64,000 bases of DNA from assembly GCF_900128505.1 (NCBI RefSeq), contig NZ_LT669941.1, positions 2,291,441 to 2,355,440 of the forward strand. Reading direction: 5' to 3'. The notes under the pieces are model-generated. The model was not told the DNA's origin. It saw only the letters and a program-made list of their open reading frames with translations, and did not search any database. Of this stretch, positions 43,948 through 52,404 are shown one piece after another; within the stretch, counting starts at the first letter, position 1; every line of letters starts with the position of its first letter. The stretch is from Parabacteroides timonensis. GTDB taxonomy: Bacteria > Bacteroidota > Bacteroidia > Bacteroidales > Tannerellaceae. The position numbers were made by a program, and so were the translations under genes.

Positions 43948-46461
43948 TCATCGGCTGATCAACTCAATCCGTGCACTCTTCACGCCCGGTGAGGAAGCTT
44001 CGAAGTAGATTGTTCCCGGAGTTTCTTCCGTTTGTACAATTGCTGTAAGCTGGCCGCTGAACAATTTCATCTGCGGAGCCTGGAAGGACTCGAGGCTGGC
44101 AGGATTACCGTTGGCTGCCGCTTTATATGTTCCGGCACCACGAACGTTGAACTTGATCTGGTTGGTAGCATCCGGACAAAGGTTTCCGTTCTTATCCACC
44201 ACCCGTACGTTGATGAAAGAAAGGTCTTTACCGTCGGCTGTCAGGTTGGTACGATCGGCACTCAGTTCGATATGATGAGGTTTACCGGCTGTATGCACTT
44301 CTTCTTCGGCTACGGCATTACCGTCCTTATCGTAGGCTACCACCTTCACTGTTCCCGGTTCATATTTGGTATCCATCCACATCAAGCGATAACGTTTCTG
44401 ACGTTCGAAACTCTTCTGGGCAGCTTCGGTATAACTGCTGTCGATACCGATGCTCAGGTCTTTCGTACGTTTGCCCTGGCTCTTTCCGTTGATGAACAAT
44501 TCGGCAGAAGGATAGTTGGTGTAAACGAACACCGGAGTTACTTCGCCCTCGCGTCCCGGCCATGTCCAGTGAGGCAGGATATGTAACGTCTTTTCCGCTT
44601 TGTTCCAATGGCTGCGGTACAGGTAGTAACGGTCCTTTGGAATACCTGCCAGGTCTATGATACCGAACAGGGAACTGTGGCTTGGCCAGTTAGTGTAATA
44701 CGGGGTCGGCTCGCCCAGATAGTCAAAACCGGTCCATACAAATTCGCCGATACAATACGGCTGGTCTTCATGCTGGATAAAATCATCTTCCGGCAGGTTC
44801 GACCAACCGCAATGTTCCACATCGTAAGAAGAGCTCTGGTGGTCGTCGTAAACTGCCATCGCCTTACGTTCTACCGGGAATTTATAAACTCCACGTGAAC
44901 TTACTGTCGAAGCCGTTTCACTTCCCAGAATGATCTCCTGCGGCAGTTTCTTATAGTTTTCCTGATATTTGAACGGACGATAATTGAAACCGGCCACTTC
45001 CATCACGGCTGCAAAGTTATTGTTCACGACAGCATCCGGGGCATCCATCCCCTGGGTAACCGGGCGGGTCGGATCTTCACGATGGCAGATATCCTGCAAG
45101 AAGCGGGCTATCTTGGCATCGCCTTCACGCCACTGGTTCGGCACTTCGTTACCGATACACCACATAACCACACTCGGGTTATTGCGGAAATTATGAACCA
45201 GGTTAACCATATCTTTTTCAGCCCATTCATCAAAGAACAGGTTGTAACCGTTCTTACATTTAGCCACGTTCCATTCGTCGAAGCTTTCAGCCATCAGCAT
45301 CATACCCATTTCATCACAAGCCTTCACCAGGTCGGGAGCCGGCATATTGTGTGAGGTACGGATCGCATTACATCCCATATCTTTCAGGATACGGATCTGG
45401 CGACGGATAGCCGCATCATTCACAGCAGCCCCCAACGGACCCAGGTCGTGATGGTTACAAACACCTTTGAAAACAGTCTTCTCGCCATTCAGGAAGAAGC
45501 CTTTACCCGGAATGATCTCGATCGAACGAATACCGAACGGAGTCGAATAAGTATCTTTCAATTCTGTCCCGTTCTTATAAAGACGGCTTTCCGCCACATA
45601 GAGGGCAGGCATATCCGGCGACCAGAGTGTCGGGGTATGCACGATAAACTCCTGATCGACCGTACCGTTATTATAAACGATATCCGTCAACGGCAGTGTA
45701 GACTCCACCAGCATTTCTCCGTTCGGGTTGCGAAGGCTTGTCTTCACGGCATATTGCTTCGGATCGGCTCCGGCAGGCAAATCGACCTTTGTGTTTACAT
45801 TTATTTTGGCGAACTCTTTCTTTACGACAGGTGTCGTTACAAAGGTTCCCCAAACCGGGATATGGGCATCTTCCGTGACAATAACATGCACGTTACGATA
45901 CAGGCCGGCTCCGGGATACCAGCGGGAAGATTCCGGCAGGTTTTCCAGGCGGACAGCCAGCGTATTCTTCTGCCCCGGTTTCAGATACTTTGTAATATCA
46001 AAATGGAAAGAATTATATCCGTACGGCCAATAACCGACTTCCTGTCCGTTGATATATACTTTGGCGTGGCTCATCGCCCCGTCAAACAGGATCGTAGCCT
46101 TCTTCCCGTCGGCAAACTGGGGCACCTCAAACTGGGTACGGTACCAACCCACACCGACAAAAGGCAGACCTCCCGTACGACCGGCGTGTTCCATTGCCTC
46201 TTTCTGGCCATCCTGTGAAATAGCCACTTCCTGTTTGTCGTTCTGGGAGCTGAACGGACCGTAGATGGCCCAATCGTGCGGAACCGTCACGGATTGCCAC
46301 TTACTGTCGTCGAAAGCGGGTTTGATAAAGTCGGTGTTATCTTCGCGAGTAAACTTCCAGTTCTTTTCTAACAGGAATTCACTGCGGACCTGGGCCGATA
46401 AGTTAGTTACCAGTCCTAATAACGCGACTAAAATTAGGGAATTGAATCTTTTCATGCGCAT
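43948..46461 (-). CDS. Glycoside hydrolase family 2 beta-galactosidase-like enzyme
   Basis: An exported 837-residue GH2 enzyme (signal LILVALLGLVTNLSAQ; the start may be Met3 at 46455). Order: sugar-binding jelly-roll domain with VPHDWAIYGPF, an Ig-like domain, the TIM barrel with GVCNHHDLGPLGAAVNDAAI and IRTSHNMPAPDLVKACDEMG, and C-terminal Ig-like domains (DUF4982-like and LSADRTNLTADGKDLSFI). The acid/base is Glu439 in CIGNEVPN, and the nucleophile is Glu515 in ILGSETAS. It is probably a beta-galactosidase, but a related specificity (beta-glucuronidase or mannosidase) cannot be ruled out. It has its own promoter and no susCD neighbour. Confidence 0.92.
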   Translation of the reverse strand: MRMKRFNSLILVALLGLVTNLSAQVRSEFLLEKNWKFTREDNTDFIKPAFDDSKWQSVTVPHDWAIYGPFSSQNDKQEVAISQDGQKEAMEHAGRTGGLPFVGVGWYRTQFEVPQFADGKKATILFDGAMSHAKVYINGQEVGYWPYGYNSFHFDITKYLKPGQKNTLAVRLENLPESSRWYPGAGLYRNVHVIVTEDAHIPVWGTFVTTPVVKKEFAKINVNTKVDLPAGADPKQYAVKTSLRNPNGEMLVESTLPLTDIVYNNGTVDQEFIVHTPTLWSPDMPALYVAESRLYKNGTELKDTYSTPFGIRSIEIIPGKGFFLNGEKTVFKGVCNHHDLGPLGAAVNDAAIRRQIRILKDMGCNAIRTSHNMPAPDLVKACDEMGMMLMAESFDEWNVAKCKNGYNLFFDEWAEKDMVNLVHNFRNNPSVVMWCIGNEVPNQWREGDAKIARFLQDICHREDPTRPVTQGMDAPDAVVNNNFAAVMEVAGFNYRPFKYQENYKKLPQEIILGSETASTVSSRGVYKFPVERKAMAVYDDHQSSSYDVEHCGWSNLPEDDFIQHEDQPYCIGEFVWTGFDYLGEPTPYYTNWPSHSSLFGIIDLAGIPKDRYYLYRSHWNKAEKTLHILPHWTWPGREGEVTPVFVYTNYPSAELFINGKSQGKRTKDLSIGIDSSYTEAAQKSFERQKRYRLMWMDTKYEPGTVKVVAYDKDGNAVAEEEVHTAGKPHHIELSADRTNLTADGKDLSFINVRVVDKNGNLCPDATNQIKFNVRGAGTYKAAANGNPASLESFQAPQMKLFSGQLTAIVQTEETPGTIYFEASSPGVKSARIELISR

Positions 46462-46490
46462 TTTAAATGTATTTGTAGTTCTTAGCGCAG

Positions 46491-46521
46491 CAAAAATAAC
46501 TAAATTTGTAGCCTTTACAAA
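46491..46521 (-). promoter_or_regulatory. Promoter of the GH2 gene
   Basis: On the minus strand TTTG (46521-46518), 19 bases, TATTTTTG (46498-46491). It overlaps the divergent promoter of the Dcu gene. Confidence 0.65.
46501..46508 (+). promoter_or_regulatory. -7 box of the Dcu-type gene
   Basis: TAAATTTG on the plus strand, 41 bases before the start codon. The -33 element is unclear (TTTG at 46472-46475 is 25 bases away). Confidence 0.45.
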
Positions 46522-46549
46522 CTAAATCTACATTAAGAAGTTATAGAAT

Positions 46550-47854
46550 ATGTTGATTCAACTTGCATTCGTATTAATTGCTATTATAATTGGTGCTCGT
46601 CTGGGCGGTATCGGACTGGGCGTGCTGGGAGGCCTTGGGTTGGCTGTGCTGACTTTTGTTTTTGGCCTTGAGCCGACTTCTCCTCCTATCGATGTGATGT
46701 TGATGATCGTAGCTGTTATCGCTGCCGCAAGCTGTATGCAAGCCGCAGGAGGATTAGACCTGATGGTTAAATGGGCCGAGAAACTCCTTCGGAAGAATCC
46801 TTCAAAAATTACAATATTAAGTCCGCTCGTCACCTACATTTTTACGTTTATCGCCGGAACCGGCCATGTCGCTTATTCCGTACTTCCAGTGATCGCCGAG
46901 GTGGCGACTGAAACAAAAATACGTCCCGAACGTCCGCTGGGTATTGCCGTGATCGCTTCACAGCAGGCTATTACCGCCAGCCCGATCTCCGCTGCAACCG
47001 TAGCCTTATTAAGTATGCTGGCCGGACACGGATTCGATATAAGCCTGATTAATATCCTGATGATCTCCGTCCCTTGTACATTGGCAGGCGTATTGGCCGG
47101 AGCTTTTTACTCCCTCCATGTCGGCAAAGACCTGGAAGACGATCCCGAATTCAAAAGACGTATCGCCGAAGGAGAATTCAAGACGGAGAAATATGAATTG
47201 AAAGACGTTAATAACAAGAAGGCGGCAGCCTGGTCCGTTGCCATTTTTATCCTAGCTACGATCGGTATTATCCTGTTCGGTTCTATCGAAAGCATCCGTC
47301 CGGTATTTAACGGGACTTCCTTGTCTATGGCTTACATTATTGAAATATTGATGTTATCGGCAGCCGCTATTATCTTATTGGTAACCAAAACCGATGGGAT
47401 CAAAGCCGTGCAAGGTTCTGTTTTCTCAGCCGGCATGCAAGCAGTCGTTGCCATCTTCGGTATAGCCTGGATGGGAGATACATTTATCGGAGGGAATATG
47501 GCGGAGCTGAAAGGCTCTATCGAACAGATCGTTACTGAAATGCCCTGGTTATTCGGTATCGCTCTTTTCCTGATGTCTATCCTGTTGTTCAGCCAAGCTG
47601 CGACGGTACGTGCTTTATTGCCTTTAGGTATTGCACTGGGAATCTCTCCTTATATGCTGATCGCTCTTTTCCCCGCAGTAAACGGTTACTTTTTCATTCC
47701 GAACTATCCGACCGTAGTGGCTGCCATCAATTTTGACCGTACAGGAACGACCCATATCGGAAAATACATATTAAATCACTCATTTATGGTTCCCGGACTG
47801 ATCGCGACCGGCGTTTCTGTATTGCTTGGTTTACTTCTTATCCAGCTGTTTTAA
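46550..47854 (+). CDS. Anaerobic C4-dicarboxylate transporter (DcuA/DcuB type)
   Basis: A 434-residue inner-membrane exchanger, likely to swap succinate for fumarate, malate or aspartate, which suits a fumarate-respiring, succinate-producing anaerobe. It has about ten to twelve hydrophobic segments. The conserved features of DcuA/DcuB are present: MLIQLAFVLIAIIIGARLGG at the start, GTGHVAYSVLPVIAEVA, GIAVIASQQAITASPISAAT, and GRTGTTHIGKYILNHSF-like NFDRTGTTHIGKYILNHSF near the end. Whether it is DcuA-like or DcuB-like is not decided. Confidence 0.94.
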   Translation: MLIQLAFVLIAIIIGARLGGIGLGVLGGLGLAVLTFVFGLEPTSPPIDVMLMIVAVIAAASCMQAAGGLDLMVKWAEKLLRKNPSKITILSPLVTYIFTFIAGTGHVAYSVLPVIAEVATETKIRPERPLGIAVIASQQAITASPISAATVALLSMLAGHGFDISLINILMISVPCTLAGVLAGAFYSLHVGKDLEDDPEFKRRIAEGEFKTEKYELKDVNNKKAAAWSVAIFILATIGIILFGSIESIRPVFNGTSLSMAYIIEILMLSAAAIILLVTKTDGIKAVQGSVFSAGMQAVVAIFGIAWMGDTFIGGNMAELKGSIEQIVTEMPWLFGIALFLMSILLFSQAATVRALLPLGIALGISPYMLIALFPAVNGYFFIPNYPTVVAAINFDRTGTTHIGKYILNHSFMVPGLIATGVSVLLGLLLIQLF

Positions 47855-47911
47855 TTGTAATGAATATACTTTTTATCTAAAAAAATAAGAGATTCTAACA
47901 CTCACAGCACT

Positions 47912-47941
47912 ATTGTTTTAGAAGGAAAAGACTTATCTTTG
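47912..47941 (+). promoter_or_regulatory. Promoter of the AraC-like sensor gene
   Basis: ATTG (47912-47915), 18 bases, TATCTTTG (47934-47941). The start codon follows 28 bases later. Confidence 0.6.
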
Positions 47942-47969
47942 ACAGAATCGTAAACACAAAAGGCAAAGG

Positions 47970-48554
47970 ATGACAGTGGAGAACTTTATCTTGCCGGATC
48001 TTTTAAAGAACATGCGTATTTTTAACGGAGAAGTAGATAATTTTAAAGTATTACAACATTCGGCCAGATCTAATCGGGAAAACATCCGCACTTTCCTGAC
48101 ACATCATTCTATTGTATATGTAGTATCAGGAACGCTTCATCTGATGAATAACGATTCCGAACTATCCGTACAGGAAGGCGAAATGTGCCTTATCGCTCCG
48201 GGAGCCTATTTCTCCTCGGAGCTCATCGGCAATCAGAACTATTCCATGCTTGCCCTTTTTTTCAATCAATGGACCGCACAATATATCCTTAAACTACCCG
48301 GAATAACCGATATTTTAAACGAGCAACATAAACTGGCCTTTTGTCAGGAAGTACATATTATCCCTAAAGAGAAAATATTCCGAAACTTTTTCGACTCCAT
48401 CCATTTATATCGCAAACTTGAAAAAGAAGTAAAGAATGAAATGATCCCCATCAAATTCGCCGAACTGATTTATATACTACTGGAAGGTCCGCATAAACAA
48501 ACGATACTGTCCTTCCTGTCAGAAGCAGCCATGCACAACAAGAAAAAGCCCTAA
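47970..48554 (+). CDS. AraC-type sensor (cupin-like) domain protein without the HTH domain
   Basis: A 194-residue protein that resembles the N-terminal ligand-binding half of AraC-family regulators: FLTHHSIVYVVSGTLHLMNN, EGEMCLIAPGAYFSSEL, then a helical linker (FFDSIHLYRKLEKEVKNEM; KFAELIYILLEG). It stops where the two HTH motifs would begin, and only 100 bases separate it from the next gene, so no DNA-binding half is present. It could be a decaying gene or a stand-alone sensor that interferes with a full-length relative. It has a good promoter. Confidence 0.7.
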   Translation: MTVENFILPDLLKNMRIFNGEVDNFKVLQHSARSNRENIRTFLTHHSIVYVVSGTLHLMNNDSELSVQEGEMCLIAPGAYFSSELIGNQNYSMLALFFNQWTAQYILKLPGITDILNEQHKLAFCQEVHIIPKEKIFRNFFDSIHLYRKLEKEVKNEMIPIKFAELIYILLEGPHKQTILSFLSEAAMHNKKKP

Positions 48555-48598
48555 AGACTACTTCCGGAAAATTGACAATAATATAAGTCATATTGCCA

Positions 48599-48629
48599 TT
48601 TCATACTTCACCTATCCGATGTAACTTTG
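48599..48629 (+). promoter_or_regulatory. Promoter of the thioredoxin gene
   Basis: TTTC (48599-48602), 19 bases, TAACTTTG (48622-48629), 25 bases before the start codon. Confidence 0.6.
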
Positions 48630-48654
48630 CATCATCAATTAAAACAAAAAGCAT

Positions 48655-49017
48655 ATGAAACCCATAGAACTGACAAAAGCAGAATTCATTCAGAAAGTCG
48701 GTCATTTTGAAGCTGACCCAAAAGACTGGAAATATATAGGAGATAAACCTTGTATCGTAGATTTCCAGGCCCCTTGGTGTGGTTATTGCAAACGCCTAGA
48801 CCCGATACTGGCAGAGTTTGCACAAACTTATGAAGGACAATTATATATCTACAAAGTAAACGTAGATAACGAAGAAGAGTTGGAGACAGCATTCAACATT
48901 CGCACAATACCGACACTTCTTCTATGTAAAATGGACGGAACGAAAGAACTCATGCTGGGTACACTTCCCAAACATGAGCTAAAAAAGGTGATCGACAACC
49001 TTATTTCCGTACAGTAA
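48655..49017 (+). CDS. Thioredoxin
   Basis: A 120-residue cytoplasmic thioredoxin-fold protein without a signal peptide. The redox motif is WCGYC (Cys42, Cys45) and the cis-proline is Pro86 in RTIPTLLL. Compared with the classic WCGPC site, Tyr replaces Pro, which usually raises the redox potential. It may serve the thiol peroxidase at 21610 or other reductases. The last 17 bases overlap the end of the convergent DUF5715 gene. Confidence 0.93.
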   Translation: MKPIELTKAEFIQKVGHFEADPKDWKYIGDKPCIVDFQAPWCGYCKRLDPILAEFAQTYEGQLYIYKVNVDNEEELETAFNIRTIPTLLLCKMDGTKELMLGTLPKHELKKVIDNLISVQ

Positions 49018-49651
49018 TGTGAAAACATCCTTGCTTGCGTTCGTGCTTTATATAACAACGGTCTTCTCGTCTCAGATCGCGAAGCACTGACGCAAGTACC
49101 ATTTTCAAACGGTCGTTGTCGATATTCAGTGTATCTTTTTCATCAATCTTAGTATAGCGTACCCACGAAACATCAAAGGTAGTTCCATAGCGATGGGCAG
49201 AGTTCATGGAGGCATTGTAGTTACGTTTTCCCAGTTTCTTGACATCATCGACAGTACGGGTGACACTCGTTACTTTCAACTTATATAAAGAAGCATTCAG
49301 ATTGTAGAGTGAATCCTGAAAGTTGCGACCGATATCTTCCAGCAAATCTGCTGCTTCAGGAATAAGGTAAGGAATGGAATGTTTCAGTTCTTCTACCTCA
49401 TAGTAATCGTTGGTTTTGATCTCTTTCATTTTCTTGGATGCATGTTCGGCCTCTTCCCGGTTGCTGATAGGTTCAATACCAATTTTTTGTGCTACCGCCA
49501 GCTGAACATCATTCAAATCATTAAAATCACGATTATAACTACCATTATACCAGATGGTTTTCAACTCACCACGTTTTTCTTTACAGGAAGGGAACGCACT
49601 AACTGCCACTAACAGGGCTAATAAACATATTGTATTTGTAACTATTCTCAT
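49001..49651 (-). CDS. DUF5715-type lipoprotein, M15-peptidase-like
   Basis: 216 residues from the ATG at 49651. A longer frame to 49786 is rejected because it buries the lipoprotein signal (LLALLVAVSAFPSC, Cys23). The C-terminal half has NSAHRYGTTFDVSW, which matches the SxHxxGxxxD zinc motif of M15/VanY-type D,D-carboxypeptidases, and CFHITVR at the end supplies the third ligand-like His. A role in peptidoglycan trimming is therefore plausible but not proven. It is divergent from the toxin-antitoxin pair and overlaps the end of the thioredoxin gene. Confidence 0.78.
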   Translation of the reverse strand: MRIVTNTICLLALLVAVSAFPSCKEKRGELKTIWYNGSYNRDFNDLNDVQLAVAQKIGIEPISNREEAEHASKKMKEIKTNDYYEVEELKHSIPYLIPEAADLLEDIGRNFQDSLYNLNASLYKLKVTSVTRTVDDVKKLGKRNYNASMNSAHRYGTTFDVSWVRYTKIDEKDTLNIDNDRLKMVLASVLRDLRREDRCYIKHERKQGCFHITVRK

Positions 49652-49722
49652 TCTTTTCCGATTTTGGGAAACAAAAATAGATAAAATACCCGACTTACGG
49701 GATAAGGAGAGAAAAGATTTCG

Positions 49723-49730
49723 TACTTTTG
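49723..49730 (+). promoter_or_regulatory. -7 box of the toxin-antitoxin genes
   Basis: TACTTTTG, 23 bases before the antitoxin start at 49753. No clear -33 partner was found. Confidence 0.45.
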
Positions 49731-49752
49731 TGAACAGCATAAATAAAAGAAT

Positions 49753-50007
49753 ATGGATATGAGTACTTTAGAACTAAAACTTTCACTGATTGAACAATTG
49801 ACGCAAATCGATGACGAACAATTGTTGCATAAGATCAAAAATCTTATCAGCCAACACACGCACAAAAAAGCAGAACGTCTTCCGGCACAAATGACGATAG
49901 ATGAACTAAAAGAGGTGTTGAAAAAATCCCAGGAAGACTTTCGCAACGGGAGATATATGACAACAGAAGAATTACGTAAAAGACATCCCCTATGCAAAGA
50001 GAAATAG
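49753..50007 (+). CDS. Antitoxin-like protein of a ParE/RelE module
   Basis: An 84-residue, charged protein with an N-terminal helix pair (TLELKLSLIEQLTQIDDEQLL) and a polar C-terminus (LKKSQEDFRNGRYMTTEELRK). It is like the small antitoxins that precede Bacteroidetes RelE/ParE toxins, with the C-terminal half expected to wrap the toxin. It overlaps the toxin gene by 16 bases, the standard arrangement of such pairs. No classic ribbon-helix-helix or HTH motif is obvious. Confidence 0.75.
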   Translation: MDMSTLELKLSLIEQLTQIDDEQLLHKIKNLISQHTHKKAERLPAQMTIDELKEVLKKSQEDFRNGRYMTTEELRKRHPLCKEK

Positions 50008-50306
50008 CCTGGTCTGATAATGCCATAACCTTACTTGATGAGATTTACAATTTTTACTGCAAGAAAAGTAAATCCGCTGCCATTCGTTTATACAACAGGT
50101 TACTCGATTCAACCGAACCTTTGAAGACTTTTCCACAAGCAGGTCCATCAGAACCCTTATTAAGCGAATTCTCTGAAAATTATCGTTCGTTTGTTGTCGA
50201 AAAACATTATAAGCTGATCTATACGATCAGTCCCGACCTCATCGAAATACATGCTATATGGGATTGCAGGCAAGACGACTGGAAGCTAAAAGAAATGTTC
50301 CGCTAG
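49992..50306 (+). CDS. ParE/RelE-family toxin
   Basis: A 104-residue protein of the RelE/ParE fold: IAWSDNAITLLDEIYNFYCKKS as helix 1-2, SAAIRLYNRLLDSTEPLKTFPQ, and the C-terminal strands SFVVEKHYKLIYTI and IEIHAIWDCRQD. The members of this fold either block gyrase (ParE) or cleave mRNA (RelE). The YKLIYTI and WDCRQD pattern is nearer to ParE. It is probably co-translated with the antitoxin. Confidence 0.85.
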   Translation: MQREIAWSDNAITLLDEIYNFYCKKSKSAAIRLYNRLLDSTEPLKTFPQAGPSEPLLSEFSENYRSFVVEKHYKLIYTISPDLIEIHAIWDCRQDDWKLKEMFR

Positions 50307-50333
50307 TTATTCTCAAAAAAAAGCCCGAATATA

Positions 50334-50363
50334 TTTAGGAGACAAAGAATATTACTAATTTTG
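50334..50363 (+). promoter_or_regulatory. Promoter of phoH
   Basis: TTTA (50334-50337), 18 bases, TAATTTTG (50356-50363). The start codon is 61 bases downstream. Confidence 0.55.
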
Positions 50364-50423
50364 CGTACCTGAATAAAAAGCAGGATAGAACATTAAAACT
50401 ATAAGAAAAAAGGAAAAGAACGG

Positions 50424-51440
50424 ATGATAGAACGAATATATATTCTTGAAAGTGTAGACCCGGTTATTTTTTACGGAGTGAATAATGCGAACATGCAACT
50501 GATAAAAACGTTGTTTCCGAAACTTCGCATCGTAGCCCGCGGAAATGTAATGAAAGTAATCGGTGATGAAGATGAGTCCGAGCTATTCCTGAAGAAAATC
50601 CGCGAAGTTGAAAAATATTGTGAAGAGTTCAACTCCCTGACAGAAGATGTGATTCTCGACATTATCAAAGGAAAGGCCCCGACAGTCGTTAAACAGGAGA
50701 ACCTGATCATTCACGGTATGAATGGTAAAGCGATCGTTGCCCGTACCGAAAACCAGCAACTGCTCGTTAAGGCTTTTGAAGAGAACGACCTTGTATTTGC
50801 CACCGGTCCGGCCGGGACAGGTAAGACATTCGTTGCTATCGCTCTTGCCGTCAAAGCATTAAAAAATAAAGAAATAAGAAAGATCATTCTGAGTCGTCCC
50901 GCCGTTGAAGCCGGAGAAAAACTGGGCTTCCTACCGGGAGAGATGAAAGACAAGCTCGATCCGTATCTCCAGCCGCTGTACGATGCTTTGCAGGATATGA
51001 TACCGGGAGCGAAACTCAAAGAATATATGGAAAATAACGTCATCCAGATCGCCCCGCTGGCTTTTATGCGCGGACGTACGCTGAACGATGCCGTTATTAT
51101 CCTCGATGAAGCACAGAATACGACTACGCATCAAATCAAAATGTTCCTGACCCGTCTGGGGATGAACGCAAAAATGATCGTTACCGGTGACGTCACCCAG
51201 ATAGACCTTCCTCCTACTGCCACTTCCGGGCTGGTGCAGGCCATGCAGATACTGAAGGGAGTGAAAGGGATCGGCAGGATCGAATTCGACAAGAAAGATA
51301 TCGTCCGTCATAAGCTGGTACAACGTATAGTGGAAGCGTACGACAAATTCGACGATAAACGACGCAGTGAGACAAAGACCCACTCGCCTAAAACAACAAT
51401 AGAAAAGAACAACAAACTATCAGAAAACAATCAAAAATAA
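50424..51440 (+). CDS. phoH: PhoH-family P-loop ATPase
   Basis: A 338-residue cytoplasmic protein of the PhoH/YbeZ group, linked in other bacteria to RNA metabolism with YbeY. Walker A is GPAGTGKT (residues 128-135) and Walker B VIILDEAQN (about 224-232). An N-terminal KH-like region (about 15-60) and the FMRGRTLNDAVIILDEAQ and MIVTGDVTQIDLP motifs are typical. A low-complexity polar tail follows residue 315. It heads a cluster with purC, ubiE/menG and aroE, spaced by 7, 6 and 19 bases. Confidence 0.94.
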   Translation: MIERIYILESVDPVIFYGVNNANMQLIKTLFPKLRIVARGNVMKVIGDEDESELFLKKIREVEKYCEEFNSLTEDVILDIIKGKAPTVVKQENLIIHGMNGKAIVARTENQQLLVKAFEENDLVFATGPAGTGKTFVAIALAVKALKNKEIRKIILSRPAVEAGEKLGFLPGEMKDKLDPYLQPLYDALQDMIPGAKLKEYMENNVIQIAPLAFMRGRTLNDAVIILDEAQNTTTHQIKMFLTRLGMNAKMIVTGDVTQIDLPPTATSGLVQAMQILKGVKGIGRIEFDKKDIVRHKLVQRIVEAYDKFDDKRRSETKTHSPKTTIEKNNKLSENNQK

Positions 51441-51447
51441 ATTGGTC

Positions 51448-52398
51448 ATGAAGAAGGCGTTAGTTAAAACAGATTACAATTTTCCGGGACAGAAGAGTGT
51501 TTATCATGGTAAAGTACGCGACGTGTACAATATCAACGATGAAGTATTGGTGATGGTCGCAACCGACCGTATCTCTGCTTTCGACGTAGTATTACCGGAA
51601 GGAATTCCTTACAAAGGCCAGATGTTGAACCAGATTGCAGCCAAATTCCTTGACGCAACCACCGACATTTGCCCGAACTGGAAAATGGCATCTCCCGACC
51701 CAATGGTTACCGTTGGTGTACAGTGCGAAGGATTCCCTGTCGAAATGATCGTACGCGGTTATCTTTGCGGAAGTGCATGGCGTGCTTATAAGAGCGGTGT
51801 TCGTGAAATCTGCGGTGTCAAACTGCCGGAAGGTATGCGCGAAAACCAACGTTTTCCGGAACCAATCATCACTCCGACAACAAAAGCTGCTATCGGTGCT
51901 CACGACGAAGATATCTCAAAAGAAGAAATCCTGAAACAGGGACTTGTTTCTGAAGCAGACTACGCCGTACTTGAAAAATATACAATGGAATTGTTCAAAC
52001 GTGGAACAGAGATCGCTGCACAGCGCGGCCTGATCCTGGTTGACACCAAATACGAATTCGGACACCGTGACGGTAAGATCTACCTGATCGACGAAATCCA
52101 TACTCCCGACTCTTCCCGTTACTTCTATTCCGAAGGTTATGAAGACCGTTTCGCCAAAGGTGAACCGCAGAAACAGCTTTCAAAAGAATTTGTTCGCGAA
52201 TGGTTGATGGATAATGGTTTCCAGGGCAAAGCAGGACAGGTAGTTCCTGAAATGACTCCGGCTATCGTCGAAGGTATCAGCGAACGTTACATCGAGTTAT
52301 TCGAACATATCACCGGTGAAAAATTCGAAAAAGGCGATACAGACAATCTGTTGGCCCGCATCGAAAAGAACGTAACAGAATATCTGAAAAATAAATAA
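51448..52398 (+). CDS. purC: Phosphoribosylaminoimidazole-succinocarboxamide synthase
   Basis: SAICAR synthase, which joins aspartate to CAIR in purine synthesis with ATP. The ATG at 51448 gives 316 residues. A TTG six bases upstream was rejected. Family motifs: YHGKVRDVYNI near the start, ATDRISAFDVVLPEGIPYKG, IVRGYLCGSAWRAY, TKYEFGHRDGKIYLIDEIHTPDSSR split as TKYEFGH and LIDEIHTPDSSRYF, and DKQ/KEFVREWL. It is longer than the 237-residue enterobacterial form and matches the Bacteroidetes/eukaryote-like length. Confidence 0.97.
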   Translation: MKKALVKTDYNFPGQKSVYHGKVRDVYNINDEVLVMVATDRISAFDVVLPEGIPYKGQMLNQIAAKFLDATTDICPNWKMASPDPMVTVGVQCEGFPVEMIVRGYLCGSAWRAYKSGVREICGVKLPEGMRENQRFPEPIITPTTKAAIGAHDEDISKEEILKQGLVSEADYAVLEKYTMELFKRGTEIAAQRGLILVDTKYEFGHRDGKIYLIDEIHTPDSSRYFYSEGYEDRFAKGEPQKQLSKEFVREWLMDNGFQGKAGQVVPEMTPAIVEGISERYIELFEHITGEKFEKGDTDNLLARIEKNVTEYLKNK

Positions 52399-52404
52399 GA
52401 GAAT

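Noticed and set aside
49652..49786. 45-residue N-terminal extension of the DUF5715 lipoprotein
   Set aside because: It would bury the lipobox and overlaps the promoter and start of the divergent toxin-antitoxin genes.
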